Source: Bacillus_P idriensis_A
GTDB taxonomy: Bacteria; Bacillota; Bacilli; Bacillales; Bacillaceae
Reading direction: 5' to 3'
Length of the DNA stretch: 64,000 nucleotides
Assembly: GCF_050483325.1 (NCBI RefSeq)
Contig: NZ_JBCMYF010000032.1
Location: 213,056-277,055 of the forward strand
Made by a program: the position numbers and the translations under genes. This document shows positions 42,341 to 51,816 of the stretch, piece by piece. Under the pieces are notes generated by a model. It was given only the letters and a program-made list of their open reading frames with translations. It made no database searches and was not told the DNA's origin. Numbering within the stretch: position 1 is the first letter of the stretch; every line of letters begins with the position of its first letter.

Positions 42341-45300
42341 TTATTGGATCAGTTTATGAATTTCAGAAAGGACCTCATCAGATACGGCACCCTTTCCGCC
42401 AAATACTTTCACTTGTCCAATTTCATTTCCTCCGAAGAAATTTTTCACTTCCGGAGATAATGTTTTGCCGACTAGGATGACTCCGCTATCATGCTTAGCG
42501 GCTAATGCTGCACCAGCTAAAGCATCTGCAAAGTTTTGTCCAGTTGCAGCATAGACTACGTCTAATGAAGGTTCAAAGAAGTCTGCAAGAGCTACACTTG
42601 TTGCATAGCGGTCTTTTCCGTAGACTCTTTCAGCATCTGGAAGCTTCTTATATACACTGTCAGAAAGAGCACCTTGGCCCCCGACTACCAATGTATGTTC
42701 AACTCCCAAATCTTCCAGGACCTGACTTGATGCTGCTGGAAGCTTATCTTTTTCAGACAATACGATCGGCATGCCGTACTGACCTGCATAAGAAGCAACT
42801 GCCAGTGCATCAGCAAAGCTTGTTCCATTTACTACAACTGCATCTTCTGAACCTTCCGGAGCTACTTCTTCAGCAATGGCTGCAGCAGTTGCCCATCTGT
42901 CTTTACCGAAGATGCGGTCGACTTCAAGACCCATGTCATTTAATTGTTCTTCAACTTCTGCAGAAACGGCGCCTTTACCTCCAAGGATGACAACTGTTTC
43001 TGCTCCAAGCCTTTCAAGCTCAGCTTTCGTAGCTTTTGATAAGCCTTTTGAATCTGTTAATAAAACTGGAGCATCATATTGAGCTGCAAGCGGAACACCT
43101 GCCAGTGCATCAGCAAATTCCTGTCCTTTTGCAAGGAAGACAAGCTCAGAGCTTTCCCATCCTTCAGCACTGATCGCAGCTGCTGTCGCATAGCGGTCAG
43201 CCCCGCTGATGCGGCTCACTTTATCATCTCCGCGGTATACTTTTACTTCTTTAACCGTTTTGTGTCCTGCCAAGTCAACAGCTTCTACTGTGAACGTGTT
43301 TTCACCCGGCTGAAGCGCAACTTCTGTCTTGATTTCTTTCTCAATGCCTCTCATTTCGTAAGGCTCTCTCAGCATGTTGTAGAAGACCTCATCTCCATCA
43401 ACCACTACTCGAAGCTCTTCGAAATTATCAGAAACATTTGTTGTTAATGTCGCTTTTTCTGTTGCAGCACTTACACTTGCAGGTGCGTTTACAGAAAGTT
43501 CAGGTGCAGTCGTGTCAACGAAAAATTGCTTTAAGAAAGAAATTTCGTTGCCTGCTTCATCTGTACCTGCGATGCGGATTTTATGGAATCCATCTTCTAA
43601 TGTAAGAGTTGTTTCAAACTCATAGCGGTTTGTTTCAGCATTCCATTTCAATTCAACTGATTTGCCGTCTACCGTGAAGTTTGACACTTTAGACTCATCT
43701 GTTACATAGCCTTTCACAGGAACTTCGCTTGTTTTATATGTTCCAAGGGCTTCAGGAAGCTCGGCAATGATTGAAGGAATTGTATCATCATTGACGCCTT
43801 TGAATTCCTTTGCAGAAGTGTTGCCTGCATTGTCAGCTGTAAGAACCGTTACAGTTGAACCTGTTGCAAGATTTTCAAGCTTGTACTCTTTTGTTGTCGG
43901 GGCAAGCGTTATTGGATTTCCATCTTTATCTTTTCCAAGTACAGACTGACCGTTAACAAGTACATCAAAGTATGCAACACCTGAACGCTCATCGGCTGCA
44001 TCAAATGTTACCGTGTTATCTTTAAATGCTGCATTTAACGTTGGCTGAACCGTATCAACGATTACAGGAACCTGAACCTTTTGAGGCGCTTTTCCTGCAT
44101 AATCTACAGTTGCAGCAATTTCAAAGTAATACTGCCCGTCTTTCACAAGAGCGTTTTTCACTTTTCCATCCCATTGATTTGCAGGGTTTAAAGTGTAAGG
44201 CGTGTATCTTCCGTCGTAATAATGCTTGCGCACTTCAACTTCCGAACGGATGGTACGCAATTGGTTTTTGTTCTCATCGAGTACATTGTATTTCACTTCT
44301 TTAGCATTGCGCAGGAATGAAAGAATCGGAATTAACTCATCTTTGCTGCCATCGCCATTTGGTGAGATCGCAATTTTACGGGCGTCGAATGGAACTTTCG
44401 CATTGAATGGATCAGATCCAAGGTAGTCAAAATTCTCTCCTACACGCGAAACCACTCCAGCCTCACCATAGAACGTTTCGTTTTCTAAATCAAAGTTCAT
44501 CGCATCAAGAATTGGAGCCTTGCCCCAGTCTCCATTGAAACCTACATAAGGTACTGTAAGCTGTGATAAACCTTCAGCAGAGAATGTGACGAATCCTTCT
44601 ACAAAGTATCCGTTTTTGAAGACATCCTTCACTGGTACAGGCGTTTCAAAATCATCGCCTAAAACTTTTGCATTTGTTGTATCAAGCGTTACCTTAACTG
44701 TTTTTGTTTCACCGGCTGCAACCTCTACTTTAGTAGTGTCTTTACCGTCTACTTTAATAACAGCATCCAATAATTGTTGCGCTTCAAGCTCATCATAGTT
44801 ATATCCAAGAGATCCGCCGTTAGCGAAATCTGTTTGAACATTTGCTTTTACATCGTAAGAAACAGCTTTATCGCTGAAGTTTTTAAGATCAAGTGAAAAC
44901 TCCACTTTATCGCCGACTTCTTTCAGAGCCACTTTTCCTTCACCTGTTTTTGATTCTGTGACAACTGCAGGTGTATTAAGAGCAGAATAGAGTTTCATTA
45001 ATCCCGCACCCTGACGGCGTGGAGAGTATGGATTTTCCCATCCAAGCGCGTCATTCACCAATCCTTTGTCGATTACAGGCTGAGACGTATTCATTAAGAT
45101 GTTTTTCGCCATTAACACGCGATCTGCACCTTCTAAATTGAATAACTCGTCTACACGCTCAAGCACAATCGCAGATCCGCCGGCCACGTGAGGCGCAGCC
45201 ATTGACGTACCACTCATAATACCATATTGATTATCATTAAATGTTGATAAGATTTTTCCGCCCGGAGCAGTGATTTCAGGTTTGAAATCCAGGTTCGGTG

Positions 45301-46972
45301 TCACGCCCCATGAAGTAAAGGCAGACATTTTACCTGCTTCAGCATTCGGCGCAGCTACTTTATCATCACCAAATGTTACTTCAAGCTTTTTGCCTTCTTT
45401 TGCTTGCGCTTCAAGGGCATTGCCATCCGCAATGCTTAATGAAACTAAAGGAAGCTGCGGCTTATCAAGCGCCATGCTTACATAATCGCCATGTGCAGGC
45501 AATCCGCGGATAATAACACCGGCAGCGCCTTGTGCTTCAGCCGTTTTTTGGATATTTGCATAGAAATATCCGCCTGAACGAACCGCAAACACTACTTTAC
45601 CTTTTACATCTTTGCCTTCATATGCTGCCGGCTGGCCATCTCCGACATAGACAATATCAAGTTTTTGACCTTTAAACTTTTCAAGGAATTTCGGGCCGTC
45701 CTGTTTTTGGTATCCAATTGTTCCAAAATCAGCGCCGTCTACTTGAACTTTCATCGCCTCAAGATCAATGGTTGAATTTTCAATGGAAGCAACCTGAAGG
45801 GAATCATAAGAAAGACCCGGAGATCCGACTACTCCCACATCTGGATTGCTTGCATAAGGATTTGCCCAGGCATTTCCTAAATGAGCTGAGTTGCCAGCGG
45901 AAACAGACATGACTACTCCGTTTTCAACTGCTCTTTCGATTGCCTTCTGTTCAGGATCTTCCGGCAGCACGAATGATGCTGTTGAACCTAAACTCATGTT
46001 CAGTACATCTGCACCTAATTGAATCGAATCATCGATTGCTTTTACATAGATATCACTCCATGTAGAAGGCATTTCAGGGTCATTTCCGAATACTTTCAGA
46101 GCTAAAAGCTGCGCCTCAGGAGCCACGCCTTTTAAGCCTCCGTTGTCTTCATCCCCATTTGCACCAACTGTTCCGCCAACGTGCATTCCATGCATCGATG
46201 CGCCAGGTCCCAAATCAAGAATTTCTTCATTCTCGTCCATATAGTTATATCCGTAAGGCACTTTTTCTGTGTAATACTTTCCTGGCAGGTTAAGGTCAGA
46301 AACAGCATCACCTACAGAACCTTCTGTTAAAGCAGGCACTGTATCTTCACTTAAAATCATGTCTCTGTGACTTGGATCAATCCCTGTATCAATGATACCA
46401 ACGATCATTCCTTCGCCGTCATAGCCCAAGTCCCAAGACTCGCGTGCTTCTACCAAGTCTTTGCTGTATTTCATTTCAGGCTCTGCAGCAGGACGCTCGT
46501 ATTCATGAGCGATCGTTACTTTATGAACGCCTGTCAGTTTTTCAAGCAAAGCAATTTTTCCGTAAGCAACTTCTCCAGAGAAGCCGTTGACTACAGTTGT
46601 AAACTCCTGCTCGAATTTCATTCCAAGGTTTTTTGAAGCGATTTGGTTTTTAACCGCTTTTTGCTCTTTCAAAGCGTTCGCTTTCAGCTCATCCTGCTTT
46701 GATTTTGCAAGAGCATCAAATTTCTTTCCTTGCTTTGTTGCATATGTAATTGCGGGCTCGCCCTCGACTTCGACAATTACACGAACTTTGTCAGTACTCT
46801 TATATTGTTTATCAGCGTCTGATTTTTTAATAGATTGCTTGCCGGCATTTTTCTTAACTTCAGTATTGGCATTGCCCTTTTGCGGTGTCGGAACCGCTGC
46901 TAATGCTGCATTTGAGAAAACTAACAAGAAAGCGAACATTAAAAATAACGATCTTTTCAGTTTTACCTTCAA
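42341..46972 (-). CDS. Giant cell-wall subtilase with PA insert and three CWB2 repeats
   Basis: 1543 residues, TTG start eight bases after a GGGGGG run. Signal peptide 1-25; inhibitor I9 propeptide about 60-160; S8 catalytic domain about 180-660 with Asp195 (GIIDTGIDP), His261 (SMHGMHVGG), Asn in NMSLGS region and Ser590 (SGTSMAAPHVAGG), and a protease-associated domain inserted at about 440-540. Then come Fn3-like and Ig-like beta domains (about 670-1240) and three CWB2 repeats (about 1250-1543). The architecture up to the repeats resembles Vpr-type proteases. All catalytic residues are present, so it should be active at the wall, for processing of surface proteins or nutrient release. Confidence 0.93.
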   Translation of the reverse strand: MKVKLKRSLFLMFAFLLVFSNAALAAVPTPQKGNANTEVKKNAGKQSIKKSDADKQYKSTDKVRVIVEVEGEPAITYATKQGKKFDALAKSKQDELKANALKEQKAVKNQIASKNLGMKFEQEFTTVVNGFSGEVAYGKIALLEKLTGVHKVTIAHEYERPAAEPEMKYSKDLVEARESWDLGYDGEGMIVGIIDTGIDPSHRDMILSEDTVPALTEGSVGDAVSDLNLPGKYYTEKVPYGYNYMDENEEILDLGPGASMHGMHVGGTVGANGDEDNGGLKGVAPEAQLLALKVFGNDPEMPSTWSDIYVKAIDDSIQLGADVLNMSLGSTASFVLPEDPEQKAIERAVENGVVMSVSAGNSAHLGNAWANPYASNPDVGVVGSPGLSYDSLQVASIENSTIDLEAMKVQVDGADFGTIGYQKQDGPKFLEKFKGQKLDIVYVGDGQPAAYEGKDVKGKVVFAVRSGGYFYANIQKTAEAQGAAGVIIRGLPAHGDYVSMALDKPQLPLVSLSIADGNALEAQAKEGKKLEVTFGDDKVAAPNAEAGKMSAFTSWGVTPNLDFKPEITAPGGKILSTFNDNQYGIMSGTSMAAPHVAGGSAIVLERVDELFNLEGADRVLMAKNILMNTSQPVIDKGLVNDALGWENPYSPRRQGAGLMKLYSALNTPAVVTESKTGEGKVALKEVGDKVEFSLDLKNFSDKAVSYDVKANVQTDFANGGSLGYNYDELEAQQLLDAVIKVDGKDTTKVEVAAGETKTVKVTLDTTNAKVLGDDFETPVPVKDVFKNGYFVEGFVTFSAEGLSQLTVPYVGFNGDWGKAPILDAMNFDLENETFYGEAGVVSRVGENFDYLGSDPFNAKVPFDARKIAISPNGDGSKDELIPILSFLRNAKEVKYNVLDENKNQLRTIRSEVEVRKHYYDGRYTPYTLNPANQWDGKVKNALVKDGQYYFEIAATVDYAGKAPQKVQVPVIVDTVQPTLNAAFKDNTVTFDAADERSGVAYFDVLVNGQSVLGKDKDGNPITLAPTTKEYKLENLATGSTVTVLTADNAGNTSAKEFKGVNDDTIPSIIAELPEALGTYKTSEVPVKGYVTDESKVSNFTVDGKSVELKWNAETNRYEFETTLTLEDGFHKIRIAGTDEAGNEISFLKQFFVDTTAPELSVNAPASVSAATEKATLTTNVSDNFEELRVVVDGDEVFYNMLREPYEMRGIEKEIKTEVALQPGENTFTVEAVDLAGHKTVKEVKVYRGDDKVSRISGADRYATAAAISAEGWESSELVFLAKGQEFADALAGVPLAAQYDAPVLLTDSKGLSKATKAELERLGAETVVILGGKGAVSAEVEEQLNDMGLEVDRIFGKDRWATAAAIAEEVAPEGSEDAVVVNGTSFADALAVASYAGQYGMPIVLSEKDKLPAASSQVLEDLGVEHTLVVGGQGALSDSVYKKLPDAERVYGKDRYATSVALADFFEPSLDVVYAATGQNFADALAGAALAAKHDSGVILVGKTLSPEVKNFFGGNEIGQVKVFGGKGAVSDEVLSEIHKLIQ

Positions 46973-47386
46973 CTACTTGACCCCCCTAGTAATTTAGCAG
47001 TGCATTTCACTAAAAAAATACTATTTTATCCCTCCTTTAACATATATAGAAATTATTTACTCTTTTATTCTATTTGTAAAATATTGAATAGTCAAACATT
47101 TATAAAAACTTTTATTCGTTAGTATATTAAAGACAAATTCCGACAAAATCCAGGACCTTAAGATGCTTGCTGTGCATTGATGCATCAATGTTTTAAAGCG
47201 GAAAACAGAAATGAAAGCCGGCAGCTATGCATTTAAACAGGAATTATAAATATCCAATTATTTGTATATCGGAATAGAGTTTAGGCGGAGGGAAAAAAGT
47301 CCTGCTCCCGTTCGACTTTAATCAGGCAATTTTCAACACTTTTCCCGGGGAATTATTTTTATTTGACGAAATTTTTAATAGAAAAT
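46973..47386. other. Intergenic stretch with a perfect 16-bp palindrome
   Basis: This AT-rich region between the subtilase start and the next terminator contains the palindrome CATTGATGCATCAATG (47175-47190) but no ORF with a ribosome binding site. The palindrome could be an operator; it lies about 200 bases upstream of the subtilase start. Confidence 0.4.
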
Positions 47387-47415
47387 AAAAAAACTGTCAG
47401 ATTTGGATCTGACAG
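47387..47415 (-). terminator. Terminator of the lytic transglycosylase gene
   Basis: CTGTCAGAT pairs with ATCTGACAG around a four-base loop, followed by T7 on the minus strand. Confidence 0.9.
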
Positions 47416-47429
47416 TCTGGCAGAAAGAT

Positions 47430-49316
47430 TTAATTTTTTAATAGGTTGATCATTTCTTTTTCGATGTCAGCATTTACTGCTCCCTGTCCTCCAAGAATAG
47501 TAGCTGCTTGATACTTGCCGATTAATGTTTTTGATGATGTATCGTTTACAAGAAGGACCGAAGCATTATTCTTTGATGCAAGAACAGCTCCTGAGAGAGC
47601 ATCCGGGAATTGATCTCCCCTTGCTGTGAAAATTTCGTTTTGTCCAAGTTTTAATTGCTCTGCAACTTGAATGCTCGTTTTGTAGCGGTCTTTCCCGCTG
47701 ATTCTTACTGCACCTTTGCTTTTCAGCTCATTAAATACCTGGGCTGAAATTGCATTTTCTCCTCCTATTACAACAGTCTTCGTTACGTTAGTTAAAGACC
47801 CCTTAATTTCATCTGGAATCGCAGTTACTTCACTAAGCAAGATCGGGTATCCTTTTTTGGAAGCATAAGCCGCAACAGATATGGCATCAGGAAAATTCCT
47901 TCCTGTTGCAACAATAGCTGTAGTTGATGGAAGACTTTCTGCGATTTTTGCCGATGTTTCAAATCGGTCTTTACCCGATATTCGGGTAACGGATATACCT
48001 GACCCTCGAAGTTCATTTTCTACTTCTAACGGGATGGCTCCTTTTCCGCCCAGAATAATGGCTTTTTTGACTCCTAATCTGCTGATTTCCTGTTTAGCCG
48101 GCAAGTTATACTTTGATTGAATTGTTTTTGATTTGCCATCCACTAAAAGAAGCGGAGCACCGTATTTTGCAGCTAATGGCGTGCCTGATAAAGCATCAGG
48201 AAAGTCCGTTCCAGTCGCAAGGACCACTGTATCAGACTGCTTCCAGCCTTCTTTAGAGATTTCTGCAGCTGTATGGTAGCGGCTTGTGCCTTCGAGTCTG
48301 GTTAAGATTCTTTTTAAATAGCTGGATGCCACATATCCTTCAGTTTGAGAATCCTTCACCTGAACGGGATACCATACGAACTGATTGGAAGATCCGGTAC
48401 TGCTGTCATAAACAAATTCTCCAGCAGGTTTTACCAGTATACCTTTGCCTGCTTTAACTATTGGTGCAGACCCTGTTGCCCCCTGACGGATTTTCGGGTC
48501 AGCAGCATCTTCGTTAAACGTGATGAGAGTATCGTTTTGTTTAAATAAATGCTTTGTTTCTGTCATGTGAGCATTAAGTCTAAAATCTGTTTTATTAAAT
48601 GTAATATTTTCTTTGGATCCACAAGGATAAGTGAAATCCTCAGGCTGCATATCTATCAATGCAATCTTGGTATTGATATCCTGTATGCCTTTGCCGGAAT
48701 CACTTTTAATCAGTTCATATAGCTCTTCCTGATAAGCTCCTGTATTTCTCTCTCCATTGCCTTCGCATACTGCAAGAGGACTGTTCCCGGGTTTAATTCC
48801 GTTGTATCGCAAAGCGGAAAAATACCATCTTTCCAAATATGTATTTGAATCGTCTTTTTGGACGAGAGGTGCAGGCTTATTTGAGCCGATAGGCACTGTC
48901 AGGTAGTCTTTTAATCTCTTAACCCCTGAGTAGATATTGAAAATCGCATTGTTTTTCAAATTTTCTTCATCTGCTGCGGGGTAAACCGTTATCTGCATAA
49001 TGCCAATTCCGCCATCACCAGATATAATAGGATCCCCATTTTTAAATTGCTGCCAGTCGATGCTTTCTTTAGTCGCAACAGCTTTTACAATTTCCGCAGG
49101 GACTTCAAGTTCCAGGGAAACATTCGTTAATAGACAATTTCCTGTTTGATAGGGAATAAACTTTCCATATTGTGAGAGCGGATCATAGCTGCATTTCTGA
49201 CTGACTTTCTGCTGAACACTGCTGAAATCCGAAGTTGCCGCCTCTGACACTGCCGGCACCGCTAAAACAAATACAAACGACATGAACATGAAAAGGGCGA
49301 TTTTTTTAAAATACAC
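47430..49316 (-). CDS. Lytic transglycosylase-like protein with three CWB2 repeats
   Basis: 628 residues from GTG 49316, seven bases after GGAGG. Signal peptide about 1-26. Residues 45-210 resemble a transglycosylase (SLT) domain: VKAVATKESIDWQQF with the likely catalytic Glu84, GGIGIMQIT and FSALRYNG. A short SH3-like segment (about 290-335) and three CWB2 repeats (about 338-628) follow. It would cleave the MurNAc-GlcNAc bond to an anhydro product. The CEGNGERN loop and Cys pairs in the catalytic part are unusual. Confidence 0.85.
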   Translation of the reverse strand: MYFKKIALFMFMSFVFVLAVPAVSEAATSDFSSVQQKVSQKCSYDPLSQYGKFIPYQTGNCLLTNVSLELEVPAEIVKAVATKESIDWQQFKNGDPIISGDGGIGIMQITVYPAADEENLKNNAIFNIYSGVKRLKDYLTVPIGSNKPAPLVQKDDSNTYLERWYFSALRYNGIKPGNSPLAVCEGNGERNTGAYQEELYELIKSDSGKGIQDINTKIALIDMQPEDFTYPCGSKENITFNKTDFRLNAHMTETKHLFKQNDTLITFNEDAADPKIRQGATGSAPIVKAGKGILVKPAGEFVYDSSTGSSNQFVWYPVQVKDSQTEGYVASSYLKRILTRLEGTSRYHTAAEISKEGWKQSDTVVLATGTDFPDALSGTPLAAKYGAPLLLVDGKSKTIQSKYNLPAKQEISRLGVKKAIILGGKGAIPLEVENELRGSGISVTRISGKDRFETSAKIAESLPSTTAIVATGRNFPDAISVAAYASKKGYPILLSEVTAIPDEIKGSLTNVTKTVVIGGENAISAQVFNELKSKGAVRISGKDRYKTSIQVAEQLKLGQNEIFTARGDQFPDALSGAVLASKNNASVLLVNDTSSKTLIGKYQAATILGGQGAVNADIEKEMINLLKN

Positions 49317-49397
49317 GTACCTTGCCTCCAAAGTTTAGATTCTAGTAAAATCTTAACATACAATCCAACAGTTTTTGTATGATTTTCCAAATTAAGA

Positions 49398-49430
49398 TAA
49401 AAAAATAGACCCCTTTTAATAGGATCTATT
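49398..49430 (-). terminator. Terminator of the SGNH-like gene
   Basis: AATAGATCCT pairs with AGGGGTCTATT (one mismatch) followed by T7 on the minus strand; it overlaps the last codons of the gene. Confidence 0.75.
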
Positions 49431-50208
49431 CCGCGGTTTTCACAAAGTATTTTGTTAAATAGTCTGCCCATATCTTGTTTCCCTCAGCATTCGGTGCTGC
49501 TTGATCTTCAATTAGAAGAGATTTTATCTTTTCATCTTTCAGATCTGGCCAGCCTTCCCAATGATGAAGAAATGTCAGTTCTTTCCCCTCAACAAATTCT
49601 TTTAATGCATCCACTTCTTTTGGATAAAAGGTTGCATTAAAGATTGGATGGGATGGCTGAACAAAAATAACGGCCTGCGGGTTCTTTTCTTTAAAGTCTG
49701 CCACAATTTCACCGACATTTTTCAAAGTATTCTCAAGACCTACACTTCCATTATCGTTTAAAGAAAAGGGTTCAAATAATAAGATATCCGGCTGAAGTTT
49801 ATTCACTTCTTCACCGTGGTTTTCATTGATAAATGTTCTGGTTGTGCCTTCTGGATAAGATAAGACTTGAAGAGTGAACATTTCCTCCCCATATGCTTCC
49901 TGTAGGCTAGTTTTCAATAGTGCAGGCCAGCCTGTGCTCTGTACAGAAGTGCTCTCTGAACCAACTGCCACAATTTTTAATGATTTGCCGTTTTCTATTG
50001 CAAGTTTCATTTTTTCTTTTACCGGTGCCGGCAGGTTAGCAGCTTTGGCCATCCATTCAGGCTGTTCTTCTTTTACTGCTGTTTCTTCTGTATTTGAATC
50101 TTCCTGCTTTTCTTGAGCTGAGCTTATTTTCTGTTTCCAGTGATGGTTGCCTAGTACAAGTGCGCATACCGTTAAGATAATGACACACATTGTAATTACT
50201 TTACTCAT
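49426..50208 (-). CDS. Membrane-anchored SGNH/GDSL-hydrolase-like protein
   Basis: 260 residues: an N-terminal membrane helix (about 5-22), a Glu-rich linker and an SGNH-type fold from about 60. Block I, normally GDS, reads VAVGSESTS; the C-terminal block reads PNAEGNKIWADYL, close to the family's D-x-x-H/PN-G region, but without an obvious DxxH. The nucleophile serine may therefore be retained in a changed setting, or the protein may not be a hydrolase. SGNH enzymes on the outside of the membrane often remove acetyl groups from wall glycans. It stands alone between two CWB2 genes. Confidence 0.7.
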   Translation of the reverse strand: MSKVITMCVIILTVCALVLGNHHWKQKISSAQEKQEDSNTEETAVKEEQPEWMAKAANLPAPVKEKMKLAIENGKSLKIVAVGSESTSVQSTGWPALLKTSLQEAYGEEMFTLQVLSYPEGTTRTFINENHGEEVNKLQPDILLFEPFSLNDNGSVGLENTLKNVGEIVADFKEKNPQAVIFVQPSHPIFNATFYPKEVDALKEFVEGKELTFLHHWEGWPDLKDEKIKSLLIEDQAAPNAEGNKIWADYLTKYFVKTAE

Positions 50209-50332
50209 GTCAAAGTTCCTCCAAAATCTACAAAGTTCTACATTCTATCATAGTTATCTATATGTAAACCTGCAAGAGAATTAAAGGAAATTTATTATTA
50301 ATTTATCAATATTTTACTATTGTTCCCAAAAC

Positions 50333-50360
50333 AAAAAGCAGCGAAAGAGATCGCTGCTTA
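50333..50360 (-). terminator. Terminator of the NlpC/P60 gene
   Basis: AAGCAGCG pairs with CGCTGCTT, followed by a T-rich run on the minus strand; it overlaps the stop codon region. Confidence 0.75.
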
Positions 50361-51674
50361 ATTAATCACACTTTTCACACCTAAGTAACGAGGTTCAAAG
50401 TATACGTTATCCATTGAGGAAATCGTTACGCCTTTTGAAGAACTAGCATGGATAAACTCATTGTTGCCGATAAAAATTCCTACATGAGACGGCCCTGCTT
50501 TATAAGTTTCAAAGAATACAAGGTCTCCCTTTTGCGGAACGGCCACTACTGTTGCGCTGTTCCATTGATCAACCGTTGTTCTCGGCAGATCTACCTCATG
50601 CTTGTCGAACACATATTGTGTGTAGCCGCTGCAGTCAAATCCTGATGTTGTTGTGCCGCCATACTTGTAAGGCACGCCTTGCAGGGATTTTGCTGTTTCA
50701 ATAAGCTTGTCTACTGGAAAATAAATCGAGGTAAGCACACTGTTGCTGATTGCACTTGTTCCGCCGATTACGGTGACGGTTTGTACATTTTTCGAATCGA
50801 TTAATTTTCCAATTTCAGCTGGAAGAGCTGATGAATTTGTAAGCAGCATCGGAATGTTTTGTTTTGCTGCATAGATAGATCCAGTTAAAGCATCAGCATA
50901 TGTAATGCCTGATACGAGCAAGGAACGCGACGCAGAGAAGCTTGCAAACTTAGTGGCAACTTTTGCTGATGTGTCATAGCGGTTCGCTCCTGCAATCCGT
51001 TCTGCATACGGAAGCTGTGACGCTGTACCGGATGCAATAACACCTGTACCGCCAATGACATATGATTTCGTAAAACCGTTTACATAGTTTTTCACTGATG
51101 CCGGAACACTGGTTTTCTTGACCAGCAGGATGGGTGAGCCCTGCCTCGCAGCAACCGCAGATGCTGAAAGACTGTCCGGGAAATTGCTGCCGTTTGTAAT
51201 AAATGCTTTTGTAGATGCAGATCCTAATTTTTTAGCTATAGCCACCGATGTTTCGTAGCGGTCTGGGCCCGATATACGGGTTACAGTAAGTCCCATATTT
51301 TTCAGTTTGCCGGCTACGGCTGCAGAGACTGCACTTTCACCGCCGAGTATGTATACATTTGCAGCATTTAATCTATCAATTTCTTCAATAATTGCTGAAG
51401 GGATTGCGTCTTTTCCCGTAAGAAGGATTGGCGCATTCAGTTTGTAAGCAAGCGGTCCTCCTGCTAAAGCATCAGGAAAGTTGTTTCCGACTGCAATGAC
51501 AACATTGGATGTGCCGTTCGGAAAAGTCTTCTTTGAAACTTCCACTGACGTTTTATAACGATCCTGACCATAGATTCTGCTTGTAGTCCCTGCTTCTGCC
51601 TCTTTAGGCTGGGAGATCAAAAGAATCATCAAAAGACTGAGACAGCTCAACATTGTAATAGTTATTCGCTTCAT
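50358..51674 (-). CDS. NlpC/P60 peptidoglycan endopeptidase with three N-terminal CWB2 repeats
   Basis: 438 residues: signal peptide 1-28, three CWB2 repeats (about 32-318), and a C-terminal NlpC/P60 domain (322-438) with Cys348 (GFDCSGYTQYVF), His397 (GPSHVGIFIG) and His409 (FIHASS) as the catalytic triad. Enzymes of this type cut the D-Glu to diaminopimelate bond of stem peptides (LytE, LytF and CwlS type), but those use LysM domains for wall binding. Here CWB2 repeats replace LysM. Confidence 0.93.
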   Translation of the reverse strand: MKRITITMLSCLSLLMILLISQPKEAEAGTTSRIYGQDRYKTSVEVSKKTFPNGTSNVVIAVGNNFPDALAGGPLAYKLNAPILLTGKDAIPSAIIEEIDRLNAANVYILGGESAVSAAVAGKLKNMGLTVTRISGPDRYETSVAIAKKLGSASTKAFITNGSNFPDSLSASAVAARQGSPILLVKKTSVPASVKNYVNGFTKSYVIGGTGVIASGTASQLPYAERIAGANRYDTSAKVATKFASFSASRSLLVSGITYADALTGSIYAAKQNIPMLLTNSSALPAEIGKLIDSKNVQTVTVIGGTSAISNSVLTSIYFPVDKLIETAKSLQGVPYKYGGTTTSGFDCSGYTQYVFDKHEVDLPRTTVDQWNSATVVAVPQKGDLVFFETYKAGPSHVGIFIGNNEFIHASSSKGVTISSMDNVYFEPRYLGVKSVIN

Positions 51675-51706
51675 ACCATTCTCCTATGATGTTTTTACCC
51701 TTTCAT

Positions 51707-51734
51707 ATTATATAACAGAATAATAGTCTGACAG
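51707..51734 (-). promoter_or_regulatory. Possible sigma-A promoter of the NlpC/P60 gene
   Basis: CTGTCA, a 16-base spacer and a perfect TATAAT on the minus strand, about 33 bases before the start codon. Confidence 0.45.
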
Positions 51735-51780
51735 TTTACAAGTATGTTACAAATTGCTGCTTCATTCGATGGAAGACAAC

Positions 51781-51803
51781 AAAAAAACAGCGTTTCCGCT
51801 GTC
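51781..51803 (-). terminator. Terminator of the LRR protein gene
   Basis: ACAGCG pairs with CGCTGT around a GAAA loop, followed by T7 on the minus strand, 14 bases after the stop. Confidence 0.85.
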
Positions 51804-51816
51804 TTTTGCTGACTCT

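Noticed and set aside
42505..42990. 161-codon plus-strand frame, rich in Leu and His, opposite the subtilase C-terminus
   Set aside because: It lies antisense to the CWB2 repeats; the composition is what an antisense reading of Ala/Glu/Lys-rich coding DNA gives, and there is no ribosome binding site.
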